Assembly: GCA_041393495.1 (NCBI GenBank)
Contig: JAWKKA010000024.1
Location: 1-30,085 of the forward strand
DNA from: RHKX01 sp041393495
Lineage (GTDB): Bacteria > Actinomycetota > Thermoleophilia > Solirubrobacterales > 70-9
Length of the DNA: 30,085 bases
Direction of reading: 5' to 3'
A program made the translations under genes and the position numbers. A model generated the notes under the pieces. It was given only the letters and a program-made list of their open reading frames with translations. It made no database searches and was not told the origin of the DNA. Below, in pieces: positions 23,783 through 30,085 of the stretch. Position 1 is the stretch's first letter. Each line of letters begins with the position of its first letter.

Positions 23783-25555
23783 TCACGCCGCGGTCCTGAC
23801 CCGTTCGGCCCGCCGTAGTCCCTCGACCCACTCGACCGCTGTCATCTCCCCCCCGATCAGGGCGGCCAGCCCGCTCAGCCCGCCGGCCTCGACACCGGCC
23901 CGCTCGACCGCGGCCGCGATCAACGGCACCGAGTCGAGCCCCTCGGACGCCTGGCCGATCCGCTCCGGAATCTGCTCGGCGGGCACGCCGCTGCCGAGCA
24001 GCTCGCCGGCGCGGCGGTTTCGGCTGCCGGGAGCGAGGATCGTCGCGGTCAGATCGCCGACGCCGGCGAGCCCGGCGAAGGTCTCCGGCGAGCCGCCGCG
24101 TATCGTCGCATAGGCCAGGCACTCGCGCCAGATCTCCGCGGCGGCGATCCCGGCCGCGTTGAGCCCGTGCGGGGCGGCCGCGGCCGCGGCCAGCGAAGCC
24201 GCGTTCTTGGCGGCGCCGGCCATCTCGACGCCGATCACGTCGGCGCTGCGCTCGCAGATCAACCCGGCCCTGACGAAGACGTCGCCGAGCTGGGCGCGAA
24301 GGTCCTCGTCGCGGGTCGCCAGCGCGAGGGCCGCGGTCCCCGATGCCGCCTCGCCGGCATGCGCGGGGCCACCGAGAGCAGCGATGGCCCGGGCCCTGAT
24401 CCGCTCGTCGACGTACTCGCTCGGCAGCGTCCCGAGCGGCGGCACGAGCCCCTTGCTCAACAGCAGCACCGCGGTTCGCGATCCGACCCGGTCCGACAGG
24501 GCGCCAACGGCGGCCGGCAGCGCGGCCGACGGCACCGCCAGGCAGACGAGGTCGAGGCCGGCGACCTCGATATCGGCGGCGCGCTTGACGGCGATCGAGT
24601 CGGCGAGGCCGATCCCGGGCAGGTAGGAGCTCTCGCGCTCGCGGGCGACGCGCTCGGCCTGCTCGGCAGTCCGGCAGCCGAGCTGGACCTCGACGCCGCC
24701 GCGGGCGAGCAGCACCGCGACCGCGGTGCCCCAGCTACCGGCCCCGATCACGGCGGCCTTGCGCATCGGCGGCAGCCCGCCGAGCCACTCCCACTGCAGC
24801 TCGATGTTCGGCCAGATCCGCGACGTGACGGTGGCGGCGAGCGAGGGCGACGGGTTCTCGGTCCGGGGGAAGGTCATCGGACGGCCGGCGCGCAGCCGGA
24901 CCTTGCGGGGCCGGATCCTCCAGCCGTTGCGAACGCGCTCGGAGCCGACAACGGCGACGGGCAGCACCGCCGCCCCCGACTCGAGGGCCAGCCGGCCGAC
25001 ACCGCGGTGCGGCACCGCGAGCGAGCCCCGGCGGATCCGGGTGCCCTCGGGGAAGATGCAGAGCGCGCCGCCGCGCTCGAGGATCCGCCGCGAGGTCTCG
25101 AGCGTCTCGGCGTCGGCCTCGCCGCGACGGACCGGATAGGCGCCGAGGCGGCTGAGGAGCCACCCCTGCCAGGCCGTTTCGAACAGCTCGACCTTGGCGA
25201 CGTAGTGCATCGGCCGCTTCCACGGCAGCATCGTTCCGAGCACGAACGGGTCGAGGAAGCTGCGGTGGTTGGATGCGACGATCAGGCCGCCCTCGACCCG
25301 GGCATGCTCGCGGCCGAGCCGCTCGAGCCGGAACCAGATCAGAAACGCCGGGACGAGGATCATCCGTGCGATCACGTAGAGCGGCCAGTTGACGCCCTTG
25401 GTGCGCGTGTACTCGTGGTAGGCGGTGATCCGCTCCGCCCCGATCCGCTCGGAGGCGCCCGTCTTCGGCGCCTTCCGTGGCTGCTCGCCGACGCCGCCCC
25501 CGTCGCCGGCGCCCTTCCCTGTCTCGCCCGTGCCGGCCACCGCGAAGCGGTACAC
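23783..25555 (-). CDS. Fusion of 1-acylglycerol-3-phosphate acyltransferase (PlsC) and glycerol-3-phosphate dehydrogenase (GpsA)
   Basis: A 590-residue protein with two glycerolipid enzymes in one open frame. Residues 50-255 are a PlsC-type acyltransferase: a hydrophobic helix (LYVIARMILVPAFLIWF), the catalytic HX4D (H97 and D102 in NHRSFLD) and FPEGTR at 168-173. Residues 264-590 are GpsA: the dinucleotide motif IGAGSWGTA, the catalytic lysine in AGAAKNAASLAA and AGVGDLTATILAPGSRNRR. GpsA makes sn-glycerol 3-phosphate from dihydroxyacetone phosphate with NAD(P)H, and PlsC adds the second acyl chain to make phosphatidic acid; the PlsX/Y or PlsB step lies between. The GTG at 25555 is a provisional start, as the first 40 residues are low complexity. 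The internal ATG at 24766 has no ribosome site, which favours a real fusion. Confidence 0.85.
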   Translation of the reverse strand: MYRFAVAGTGETGKGAGDGGGVGEQPRKAPKTGASERIGAERITAYHEYTRTKGVNWPLYVIARMILVPAFLIWFRLERLGREHARVEGGLIVASNHRSFLDPFVLGTMLPWKRPMHYVAKVELFETAWQGWLLSRLGAYPVRRGEADAETLETSRRILERGGALCIFPEGTRIRRGSLAVPHRGVGRLALESGAAVLPVAVVGSERVRNGWRIRPRKVRLRAGRPMTFPRTENPSPSLAATVTSRIWPNIELQWEWLGGLPPMRKAAVIGAGSWGTAVAVLLARGGVEVQLGCRTAEQAERVARERESSYLPGIGLADSIAVKRAADIEVAGLDLVCLAVPSAALPAAVGALSDRVGSRTAVLLLSKGLVPPLGTLPSEYVDERIRARAIAALGGPAHAGEAASGTAALALATRDEDLRAQLGDVFVRAGLICERSADVIGVEMAGAAKNAASLAAAAAAPHGLNAAGIAAAEIWRECLAYATIRGGSPETFAGLAGVGDLTATILAPGSRNRRAGELLGSGVPAEQIPERIGQASEGLDSVPLIAAAVERAGVEAGGLSGLAALIGGEMTAVEWVEGLRRAERVRTAA

Positions 25556-25593
25556 GCCCCGCCGCGCCCAGTTACAGGGGGCCTGCGCGGCGC

Positions 25594-25735
25594 TCGGCTG
25601 CCCCCCTCGCGTCGGCAGGTCCCCCGTCGCGTCGGGTCATGCCGGCTGCGCCGCCGTCGCGCCGGCGGCGCCCCCTCGCGTCGGGTCGTGCCGGCGGCGG
25701 CGCGTCGCACCGGCGGCGCCCCCGTCGCGCCTATC
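25594..25735. repeat. Degenerate G+C-rich tandem repeats upstream of tRNA-Thr
   Basis: Four to five imperfect copies of a CCCCCGTCGCGTCGGGT-like core followed by GCCGGCGGCG-like sequence, with units of roughly 30-50 bases. They fill the gap between the divergent PlsC-GpsA gene and tRNA-Thr. I see no gene in 25556-25748. Confidence 0.6.
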
Positions 25736-25737
25736 CT
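25732..25737 (+). promoter_or_regulatory. -10 box for tRNA-Thr
   Basis: TATCCT on the plus strand lies 11 bases before the mature 5' end, so transcription would begin a few bases into the 5' leader. Four of six bases match TATAAT. Confidence 0.55.
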
Positions 25738-25748
25738 GAGACGGCCCC

Positions 25749-25821
25749 GCCGGAGTAGCTCAGCTGGCAGAGCGCGTGATTTGTAATCACGAGGTCACGG
25801 GTTCGATCCCCGTCTCCGGCT
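25749..25821 (+). tRNA. tRNA-Thr (anticodon TGT)
   Basis: A full cloverleaf of 73 bases. The acceptor stem GCCGGAG pairs with CTCCGGC, the D stem GCTC with GAGC, the anticodon stem CGTGA with TCACG around the loop TTTGTAA, and the T stem ACGGG with CCCGT around TTCGATC. The anticodon TGT at 25782-25784 reads ACA and, by wobble, ACG threonine codons. The variable loop is AGGTC and the discriminator base is T. The CCA end is not encoded. Confidence 0.96.
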
Positions 25822-25837
25822 TGCGCTGGCTGTCGCG

Positions 25838-25852
25838 GCTCCCCCGGGGAGC
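25838..25852 (+). terminator. Candidate terminator of tRNA-Thr
   Basis: GCTCCCC and GGGGAGC form a short palindromic hairpin 16 bases after the tRNA, followed by TTCCCC. There is no long T-tract, so activity is uncertain. Confidence 0.35.
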
Positions 25853-25923
25853 TTCCCCGGCCGGCCTTCCCCCCACGCCGCGTTCGACCGAGCGCGTCAC
25901 CGTCGCGGGTGCGGCTGAAGCGG

Positions 25924-26577
25924 TCAGGCGACGGCGTGGGAGCCGCGGTGATCGCCGGTGACGTGATGGACCGGCACGTCGACGGCCTCGCGGATTCGCT
26001 CGACGGCCCCGCGCTCGAGCCACCGGGAGCGCTCCGGGGCGTGGGTCGAGACGATCACCTCGTCGGCTCCGAAGTAGGCGAGCGCATCCGCCGCGGCGGT
26101 GACCGGGTCCTCGTCGCCGACGACGCCGGTCGCATCGAGACCACGGCGCCGCAGGGCGACAAGCGAGCGTTCGAGGCGCCGGCCCGCCTCGCCGCGAGCA
26201 TCGTCGATGTCGGACGCGAGGTGCTGCAGACGCGTCGTCTCCAGCGCCGGGCTGACGAGGAGGATCTCGCTCCGCGGCCTGCCCGCGCAGCGATCAGCGA
26301 CCTCGTCGAGCAGCGCCTGCCGTTCGATCGTCTCGTTGGCGATGACGAGGACCCGGTGGACGCGGGCGTCGGTCGGGGCGAACTCCGCGTCGCCGGGAAT
26401 CGACCCCCGTGCCTCGCGGAGGAGCAGGGCGACGCCGAGCAGGAGCAGAAGCAGGGCGACGATCAGGCCGACGGCAACGCTCGTCAGCGCCCCGGCGAGG
26501 ACCGCGACCAGGATCGCCAGGCCGACCATCACCACATCGCGAAAGACATCCCCCTCGGAGCGAACCGGACTGTGCAC
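25924..26577 (-). CDS. Membrane-anchored UspA-like protein
   Basis: A 217-residue protein. Two adjacent membrane helices near the N-terminus (VVMVGLAILVAVLAG and VGLIVALLLLLLGVALLL) are followed by an alpha/beta domain resembling universal-stress proteins: HRVLVIANETI as first strand, EILLVSPALE, then the helix and strand ADALAYFGADEVIVSTH and a final VDVPVHHV. The nucleotide-binding glycine pattern of UspA (G-x2-G-x9-G-S/T) is not clear, so ATP binding is doubtful. The GTG at 26577 has an excellent AAGGAGG site five bases upstream, better than any upstream start. TAAGTT at 26612-26617 is a candidate -10 box. It lies downstream of the SigH-like gene on the same strand, 163 bases away. Confidence 0.75.
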   Translation of the reverse strand: MHSPVRSEGDVFRDVVMVGLAILVAVLAGALTSVAVGLIVALLLLLLGVALLLREARGSIPGDAEFAPTDARVHRVLVIANETIERQALLDEVADRCAGRPRSEILLVSPALETTRLQHLASDIDDARGEAGRRLERSLVALRRRGLDATGVVGDEDPVTAAADALAYFGADEVIVSTHAPERSRWLERGAVERIREAVDVPVHHVTGDHRGSHAVA

Positions 26578-26611
26578 GAGCCCTCCTTGTCGTGGACTTC
26601 GTGGCAATGGA

Positions 26612-26617
26612 AACTTA
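26612..26617 (-). promoter_or_regulatory. Candidate -10 box for the UspA-like gene
   Basis: TAAGTT on the minus strand, 34 bases before the GTG, gives a short leader with AAGGAGG. This is a conventional leadered arrangement, unlike most neighbours. Confidence 0.35.
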
Positions 26618-26740
26618 GCACCCGTCTGCGAACCCCGCGACCCGATCGGGCGAGCGCAACCGGGTCGAGGTGGACCCCCGGGATGCACCGAAGGCCGCGG
26701 CGAAGCGCGGCCTTCGGGCGGCGGCTGGGAGGTCGGGCTC

Positions 26741-27430
26741 CTAGTGGATGACCTCGCGGGAGGCGAGATGGGCCGAGACCTTGCGCTTGACGCGCTGGAG
26801 CGCGTTGTCGACCGTCTTCGTGTCGCAGCCGAGGCGTTCGGCTATCTCCTCGTAGGGGCGCCCGTCGAGGTAGCAGGTCAGCACCTCGCTCTCGAGCTCG
26901 GAGAGGACCGAGGTCAGGCACTCGACCAGGCTGCCGAGCTCCTCGCTGGAGATGACCTTGGTGGCCGGGTCCTCGACCCGCGAGCCGGGCAGGATCTCTT
27001 CGAGCGTCGACTCGCCGCCGTCGCCGGCGGCCGTCGGCGAGGTCGCGAAGCTGATCGACTGGTTCAGCGGCGCGTGCTTGTTGCGGCTCGCCGTCTTCAC
27101 GGCGGTGATCATCTGCCTGGTGATGCACAGCTCCGCGAAGTTGCGGAAGCTCGACTCGCGATCGGTCCGGAAGTCGCGAATCGCCTTGTAGAGGCCGACC
27201 AGCCCCTCCTGGATGAGATCGTCCGGCTCCCCGCCGAGCAGGAAGTACGACGACGCCTTGAGGCGGACGAAGCCCCGGTAGCGGCGGACGATTCGATCGT
27301 AGGCGACGCTGTCACCGCGCTTCGCCTGGGCGACGAGGTAGGCGTCGGCGAGCTCGCCGGCCGCCTCACCGCCGTGCACCCGCTTCGACGATGCGGAGAT
27401 CCTCTGGAACTCCTGGGTCATTGCTGCCAC
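26741..27430 (-). CDS. sigH: SigH (Spo0H)-like RNA polymerase sigma factor
   Basis: A 229-residue sigma factor very close in pattern to Bacillus sigma-H. Region 2 reads VRRYRGFVRLKASSYFLLGG, DDLIQEGLVGLYKAIRDF and NFAELCITRQMITAVKTA, in which FAELCITRQ and QEG-x-GLYKAIRDF are hallmarks. Region 4 at the C-terminus has LSELESEVLTCYLDGR, EEIAERLGC and KTVDNALQRVKRK. In Bacillus it controls entry to sporulation and stationary phase; in this lineage the regulon is unknown. The start is a GTG with GGAGG seven bases upstream; an ATG three codons on is an alternative. Its position after cysS and rlmB is as in Bacillus. It has its own promoter with a TTGACA box and a leader of about 110 bases. Confidence 0.9.
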   Translation of the reverse strand: MAAMTQEFQRISASSKRVHGGEAAGELADAYLVAQAKRGDSVAYDRIVRRYRGFVRLKASSYFLLGGEPDDLIQEGLVGLYKAIRDFRTDRESSFRNFAELCITRQMITAVKTASRNKHAPLNQSISFATSPTAAGDGGESTLEEILPGSRVEDPATKVISSEELGSLVECLTSVLSELESEVLTCYLDGRPYEEIAERLGCDTKTVDNALQRVKRKVSAHLASREVIH

Positions 27431-27505
27431 GTGCTCTCCTCCAACTGGGGGCCGTGGCGCCTTACCTCCCCAGGCGCCTGAATCTTCCGATCACAAGCAG
27501 GCCCT

Positions 27506-27529
27506 CTGAACCATGAACCTTTAGTTCAG
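27506..27529 (-). promoter_or_regulatory. Inverted repeat in the sigH leader
   Basis: CTGAAC and GTTCAG are complementary around a 12-base A+T-rich loop. It lies within the first 40 bases of the predicted sigH transcript. It could be an operator or an RNA hairpin that affects translation. Its A+T content stands out in this region. Confidence 0.4.
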
Positions 27530-27547
27530 CCTTACTTGCTGTCGCGC

Positions 27548-27575
27548 ACTCTAACGGCCGGCGGAGTTCTGTCAA
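27548..27575 (-). promoter_or_regulatory. Sigma-70 type promoter of sigH
   Basis: On the minus strand a perfect -35 box TTGACA (27570-27575) is followed after 16 bases by TAGAGT (27548-27553) as -10 box. Transcription should begin near 27541. This is the clearest two-box promoter in the window. Confidence 0.75.
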
Positions 27576-27588
27576 CCCGAATCTCGGG
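27576..27588 (-). promoter_or_regulatory. Small palindrome abutting the sigH -35 box
   Basis: CCCGA and TCGGG around a three-base loop end exactly where the TTGACA box begins. It could be a regulator site or the tail of the rlmB terminator. Confidence 0.3.
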
Positions 27589-27591
27589 ATT

Positions 27592-27611
27592 CCTGCAATC
27601 TCCGTTGCAGG
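27592..27611 (-). terminator. Candidate terminator of cysS-rlmB
   Basis: CCTGCAA and TTGCAGG form a perfect 7-bp stem with a six-base loop, 43 bases after the rlmB stop. No T-tract follows. Confidence 0.4.
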
Positions 27612-27653
27612 GGCGCGCTTCCGTCCGGGCCCACCGCTACGTGGTAACGGCCG

Positions 27654-28331
27654 TCAATTGGCTTGAGAATGGGCTTCGGCGACCGCGAACATGAAGATCG
27701 CGGCGGCCGTCGCGACGTTCAGCGACCCGACCCGGCCGACGGTGGGAATCGCGACCAGCTCGTCGCACGCACCGGCGACGCGTGGCCTCAGACCCCCGCC
27801 CTCACCGCCGACCACGATCACGACCCTCCCGCTGTAGTCGAGGCTTCGATAGCCGGTCCGGGCGCTCCCGTCGGCCCCATAGACCCATGCGCCGGCGTCC
27901 TTGGCGGCGCCGATCCAGTCGGCGAGGTTACGGACGCGGGCGACCGGGAGGTGCTCGACCGCGCCCGCCGAGGCCTTGCAGGCTGCGGCCGTCACCGAGG
28001 CCGCCCGGCGCTCGCAGATCACCGCCCCGGCCGCACCGGCGGCCTCGGCGCTTCGACAGATCGCCCCGAGGTTGCGCGGATCCTGGACCTGGTCGAGGGC
28101 GACCACGAACGCATCGCGGCCGGTCAGCAACCCGGCCGGGTCGGCGTAGGGGTAGGGATCGACCTCGGCGACGATCCCCTGGTGGTCCGGCGAGCCGGCG
28201 AGCCGGGTCAGCTCGTCGGCGCCCGTGTCGGCGCTGGTCCAGGCGCGATGGACGCGGCGTCGGCCCCGGCGCGCCTCGGCGACCGGGTTGCGCCCGTAGA
28301 TCCGCTCGCGCGCCGCCACCTCAAAAGCCAC
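27654..28331 (-). CDS. rlmB: 23S rRNA (guanosine-2'-O-)-methyltransferase RlmB-like, SpoU family
   Basis: A 225-residue SPOUT-fold RNA methyltransferase. The N-terminal ERIYGRNPVAEA is typical of RlmB, followed by a short substrate-binding domain ending in HQGIVAEV. The catalytic trefoil-knot domain has motif 1 (DQVQDPRNLGAICRSAEAAG), motif 2 (VIVVGGEGGGLRP) and motif 3 (IPTVGRVGSLNVATAAAIFM). It methylates ribose of a conserved 23S rRNA guanosine in E. coli. The protein is about 20 residues shorter than E. coli RlmB, with the loss in the linker between the two domains. The GTG start overlaps the cysS stop by 11 bases; a second GTG four codons later is an alternative. Confidence 0.88.
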   Translation of the reverse strand: MAFEVAARERIYGRNPVAEARRGRRRVHRAWTSADTGADELTRLAGSPDHQGIVAEVDPYPYADPAGLLTGRDAFVVALDQVQDPRNLGAICRSAEAAGAAGAVICERRAASVTAAACKASAGAVEHLPVARVRNLADWIGAAKDAGAWVYGADGSARTGYRSLDYSGRVVIVVGGEGGGLRPRVAGACDELVAIPTVGRVGSLNVATAAAIFMFAVAEAHSQAN

Positions 28332-29700
28332 GCCGGACGAGGCGCGCCCCCGCGGCCGTGTCGCGGACCTCCCACCCGAGCTCACCGAGCCGGTTGCGGA
28401 TCTCGTCGGCGCGCGCGAAGTCGCGGCTCGTCCGCGCCCGCTCGCGCTCGGCGAGCAGCCGCTCGGCTTCCTCGTCCCCCTCTCCCCCTCCCTCGCCGGC
28501 GGCGAGCGACTCGAGGCCGAGGAGCGCGAGCATCTCGATCGCGACCGCGCGGGCGCCGGGCTGGGGCTCGCGACGCGCATCGGCGACGAGCCCGAACAGC
28601 TCGGCGAGCGCGCGCGGGGTGTTGAAATCGTCGGCGAGCGCGTCGAGGAACGCCTCGCGCCGGGCGAGCACCGCCGGCGTGGGATCGCCGGCCGGGTCCT
28701 CGTCCTCGCGGAGGAACTCGCGAACCCGTCGGTTCCGGGCAGCGGCCTCCTCGAGCGCCTTCTCGTCGAAGCCGAGGGGCTGCCGGTAATGCCCCGAGAC
28801 GAGAAAGCCGACGACCGCGGCCGGGCCGTGCGCGCGGACGGCCTCGCCGAGCAGGAACACGTTGCCGACCGACTTCGCCATCTTCTCGGCATCGCCGGCC
28901 CGATCGTGCGCCTGGACCATTCCGTTGTGCATCCAGATCCTCGCGAGCGGCCGCTCGCGGGCCGCCTCGGTCTGCGCGAGCTCGTTCTCGTGGTGGGGGA
29001 AGACGAGGTCGGACCCGCCGCCGTGAATCGCGAACTCGAGCCCCAGCAGCTGCTCGGCCATCGCCGAGCACTCGATGTGCCAGCCGGGTCGACCCTCGCC
29101 CCAGGGGCTCGGCCAGGCGGTGTCCTCGCCCTCCTTGCGCGCCTTCCAGAGCGCGAAGTCGAGCGGGTCCTCCTTGAGCTCGGCGCTGCCCGCCTCCTCG
29201 CCCTGGTCCATCGTGTCGGTGTCGCGGTTGGAGAGCTGCCCGTAGGCGGGGAAGCTGCGGACCCGGAAATAGACGTCGCCGCCGGATTCGTAGGCATGGC
29301 CGGCACTGATCAGGTCCTCGATCAGCGCGACGATCGGCCCGATCGTCTCGGTCGCCTTCGGCTCGTGGTCGGGGCGGCCGATCCCCAGCGCATCGGTGTC
29401 GGCGCGGTAGCCCGCGATCATCCGCTCGGCATGCTCAGCCGACGGCACGCCCGCCTGCCGGGCCGCGTCGTAGATCTTGTCGTTGACGTCGGTGAGGTTG
29501 ATGACGAGCGTCGGCTCGTATCCCTCGTGAGCGAGAAACCGCCGCAGCAGCATGAAGACCACGTACGGGCGGGCGTTGCCGATGTGGATCGGCCCATATG
29601 TGGTCGGGCCACAGGCGTAGATGCCGACCTCGCCGCGCGGTCCCGCCTCGAGCAACCGCAGCTCGCCGCTCAACGTGTCCCTGATCCGTACCTCGCGCAT
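28321..29700 (-). CDS. cysS: Cysteine--tRNA ligase
   Basis: A 459-residue class I synthetase that charges tRNA-Cys. The zinc ligands are visible: Cys in YACGPTTYGPIHIGNAR, Cys in WHIECSAMA, and His and Glu in FPHHENELAQ. HIGN is the HIGH motif. The second signature reads KMAKSVGN instead of the common KMSKSLGN, a conservative change. The DALR-type helical domain and anticodon-binding tail (TSRDFARADEIRNRLGELGW) complete the protein, so this is CysS and not the shorter mycothiol enzyme MshC. The ATG at 29700 has a -10 box nine bases upstream. It leads a pair with rlmB, which overlaps its end. Confidence 0.96.
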   Translation of the reverse strand: MREVRIRDTLSGELRLLEAGPRGEVGIYACGPTTYGPIHIGNARPYVVFMLLRRFLAHEGYEPTLVINLTDVNDKIYDAARQAGVPSAEHAERMIAGYRADTDALGIGRPDHEPKATETIGPIVALIEDLISAGHAYESGGDVYFRVRSFPAYGQLSNRDTDTMDQGEEAGSAELKEDPLDFALWKARKEGEDTAWPSPWGEGRPGWHIECSAMAEQLLGLEFAIHGGGSDLVFPHHENELAQTEAARERPLARIWMHNGMVQAHDRAGDAEKMAKSVGNVFLLGEAVRAHGPAAVVGFLVSGHYRQPLGFDEKALEEAAARNRRVREFLREDEDPAGDPTPAVLARREAFLDALADDFNTPRALAELFGLVADARREPQPGARAVAIEMLALLGLESLAAGEGGGEGDEEAERLLAERERARTSRDFARADEIRNRLGELGWEVRDTAAGARLVRRGF

Positions 29701-29709
29701 TCGGTCGCG

Positions 29710-29715
29710 ACTCTA
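29710..29715 (-). promoter_or_regulatory. -10 box of a leaderless promoter for cysS-rlmB
   Basis: TAGAGT on the minus strand lies nine bases before the cysS ATG. GTGACA 15 bases further upstream is a possible -35 box. Confidence 0.5.
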
Positions 29716-29783
29716 TTCGGCGCCGGCGCGTGTCACGGCCCGGGACGGGTCCGGCGATCGGCGGGCTCGGGCGATCGGGCGAT

Positions 29784-29848
29784 CGGCGCGCCGCGGACTC
29801 GGGCGGTCGGGCGGGGCGGCGCGCCGCGGGCTCGGGCGGTCGGGCGGG
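29784..29848. repeat. Two 32-base tandem copies differing at one base
   Basis: 29784-29815 and 29817-29848 are the same except for one A/G change, with a period of 33. Shorter related pieces such as CTCGGGCGATCGGGCG flank them. Confidence 0.7.
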
Positions 29849-30085
29849 TCGGGCGATCGGCGCGTGCCGTCTCGGGCGGCTGCCCCGCGGGGGTTCGGCG
29901 CCGAAGGCAGGGAACGGTGGAGGGTCGCCATCCCGGTGCGCCACGGTCGCTGGGGAGGATTGCGCCGATATCCCGGCCGTTCCCGCCCCAGCGGCTCCGG
30001 CGGAAGCGGACGCGAAGCGGCCGCCAGCGCCGCCGCGGCCGACCCATCTGCCGACCGGGGCGACGCGAACGTGCCGACCGGGGGC

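Larger units (their letters stand above)
29701..30085. other. Non-coding, repeat-rich end of the window
   Basis: I see no gene in this 385-base stretch. It contains the cysS promoter, low-complexity G+C repeats at 29750-29880 and, near the right edge, two copies of GTGCCGACCGGGG-like sequence. Open frames here encode only Arg/Pro/Ala-rich low-complexity peptides with no ribosome site. Confidence 0.6.

Noticed and set aside
25749..25923. Integration site for a mobile element at tRNA-Thr.
   Set aside because: There is no integrase gene, no second copy of the tRNA 3' end in the window and no change in gene character downstream.
27654..29306. A single 550-codon minus-strand frame that appears to fuse a long N-terminal part to RlmB.
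   Set aside because: The N-terminal part is the off-frame reading of cysS (Ser/Arg-rich). The true rlmB start is the GTG overlapping the cysS stop.
29733..30047. A 104-codon minus-strand open frame upstream of cysS.
   Set aside because: It is low-complexity Arg/Pro/Ala sequence driven by the local repeats and has no initiation signal.

Overview
This window is very G+C-rich (roughly three quarters G+C by eye) and densely coded on both strands. The gene content points to a free-living actinobacterium. I favour the class Thermoleophilia (Solirubrobacterales or relatives) from the zinc-ribbon rhomboid, the TadE-like genes, the Spo0H-type sigma factor, the DUF4383 protein and actinobacterial-looking enzyme sequences. 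That placement is inference, because no 16S gene is present. I see no phage, insertion sequence, CRISPR array or plasmid gene. It looks like ordinary chromosome with several unusual gene architectures.

Layout, left to right. (1) 1-2288, plus strand: the 3' end of a calcineurin-like phosphoesterase, a Thr-rich lipoprotein, and an overlapping PknB-type kinase broken by several small indels. (2) 2469-8453, minus strand: tgt, then a glycolytic operon read gap-pgk-tpiA-gpmI. (3) 8578-10262, minus: a two-gene ABC-2 exporter. (4) 10356-12242, minus: uvrC. (5) 12317-13718, plus: a PaaG-like crotonase and a cupredoxin lipoprotein. (6) 13900-17115, minus: two TadE-like pseudopilin-type proteins, a 663-residue membrane protein with two peptidoglycan-hydrolase domains, and a MaoC-like hydratase. 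(7) 17378-19844, minus: a PhoU-like DUF47 protein, a PiT phosphate permease and two small membrane proteins. (8) 19916-22224, minus: a rhomboid protease, a pterin carbinolamine dehydratase and UDP-GlcNAc 2-epimerase. (9) 22356-25555: a DUF4383 membrane protein (plus), then an ECF sigma factor with a small membrane partner and a PlsC-GpsA fusion (minus). (10) 25749-29700: tRNA-Thr (plus), then on the minus strand cysS, rlmB, a SigH-like sigma factor and a membrane-anchored UspA-like protein. The order cysS-rlmB-sigH is also found in Bacillus.

The most informative pattern is regulatory. Eleven genes, nearly all of them first genes of transcription units, have a T-A-N3-T hexamer 6-9 bases before the start codon, where a -10 box sits when the transcript begins at the start codon itself. 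Downstream operon genes instead have Shine-Dalgarno sites or overlapping stop/start codons. Leaderless transcription therefore looks like the default here.

A caution on sequence quality: the kinase gene, pgk and tpiA each carry clustered 1-2 base indels whose repair restores conserved family sequence. In tpiA they cancel and hide in an open frame. Base-calling errors are the simplest explanation, so the in-frame gene fusions reported here should be confirmed on independent data.
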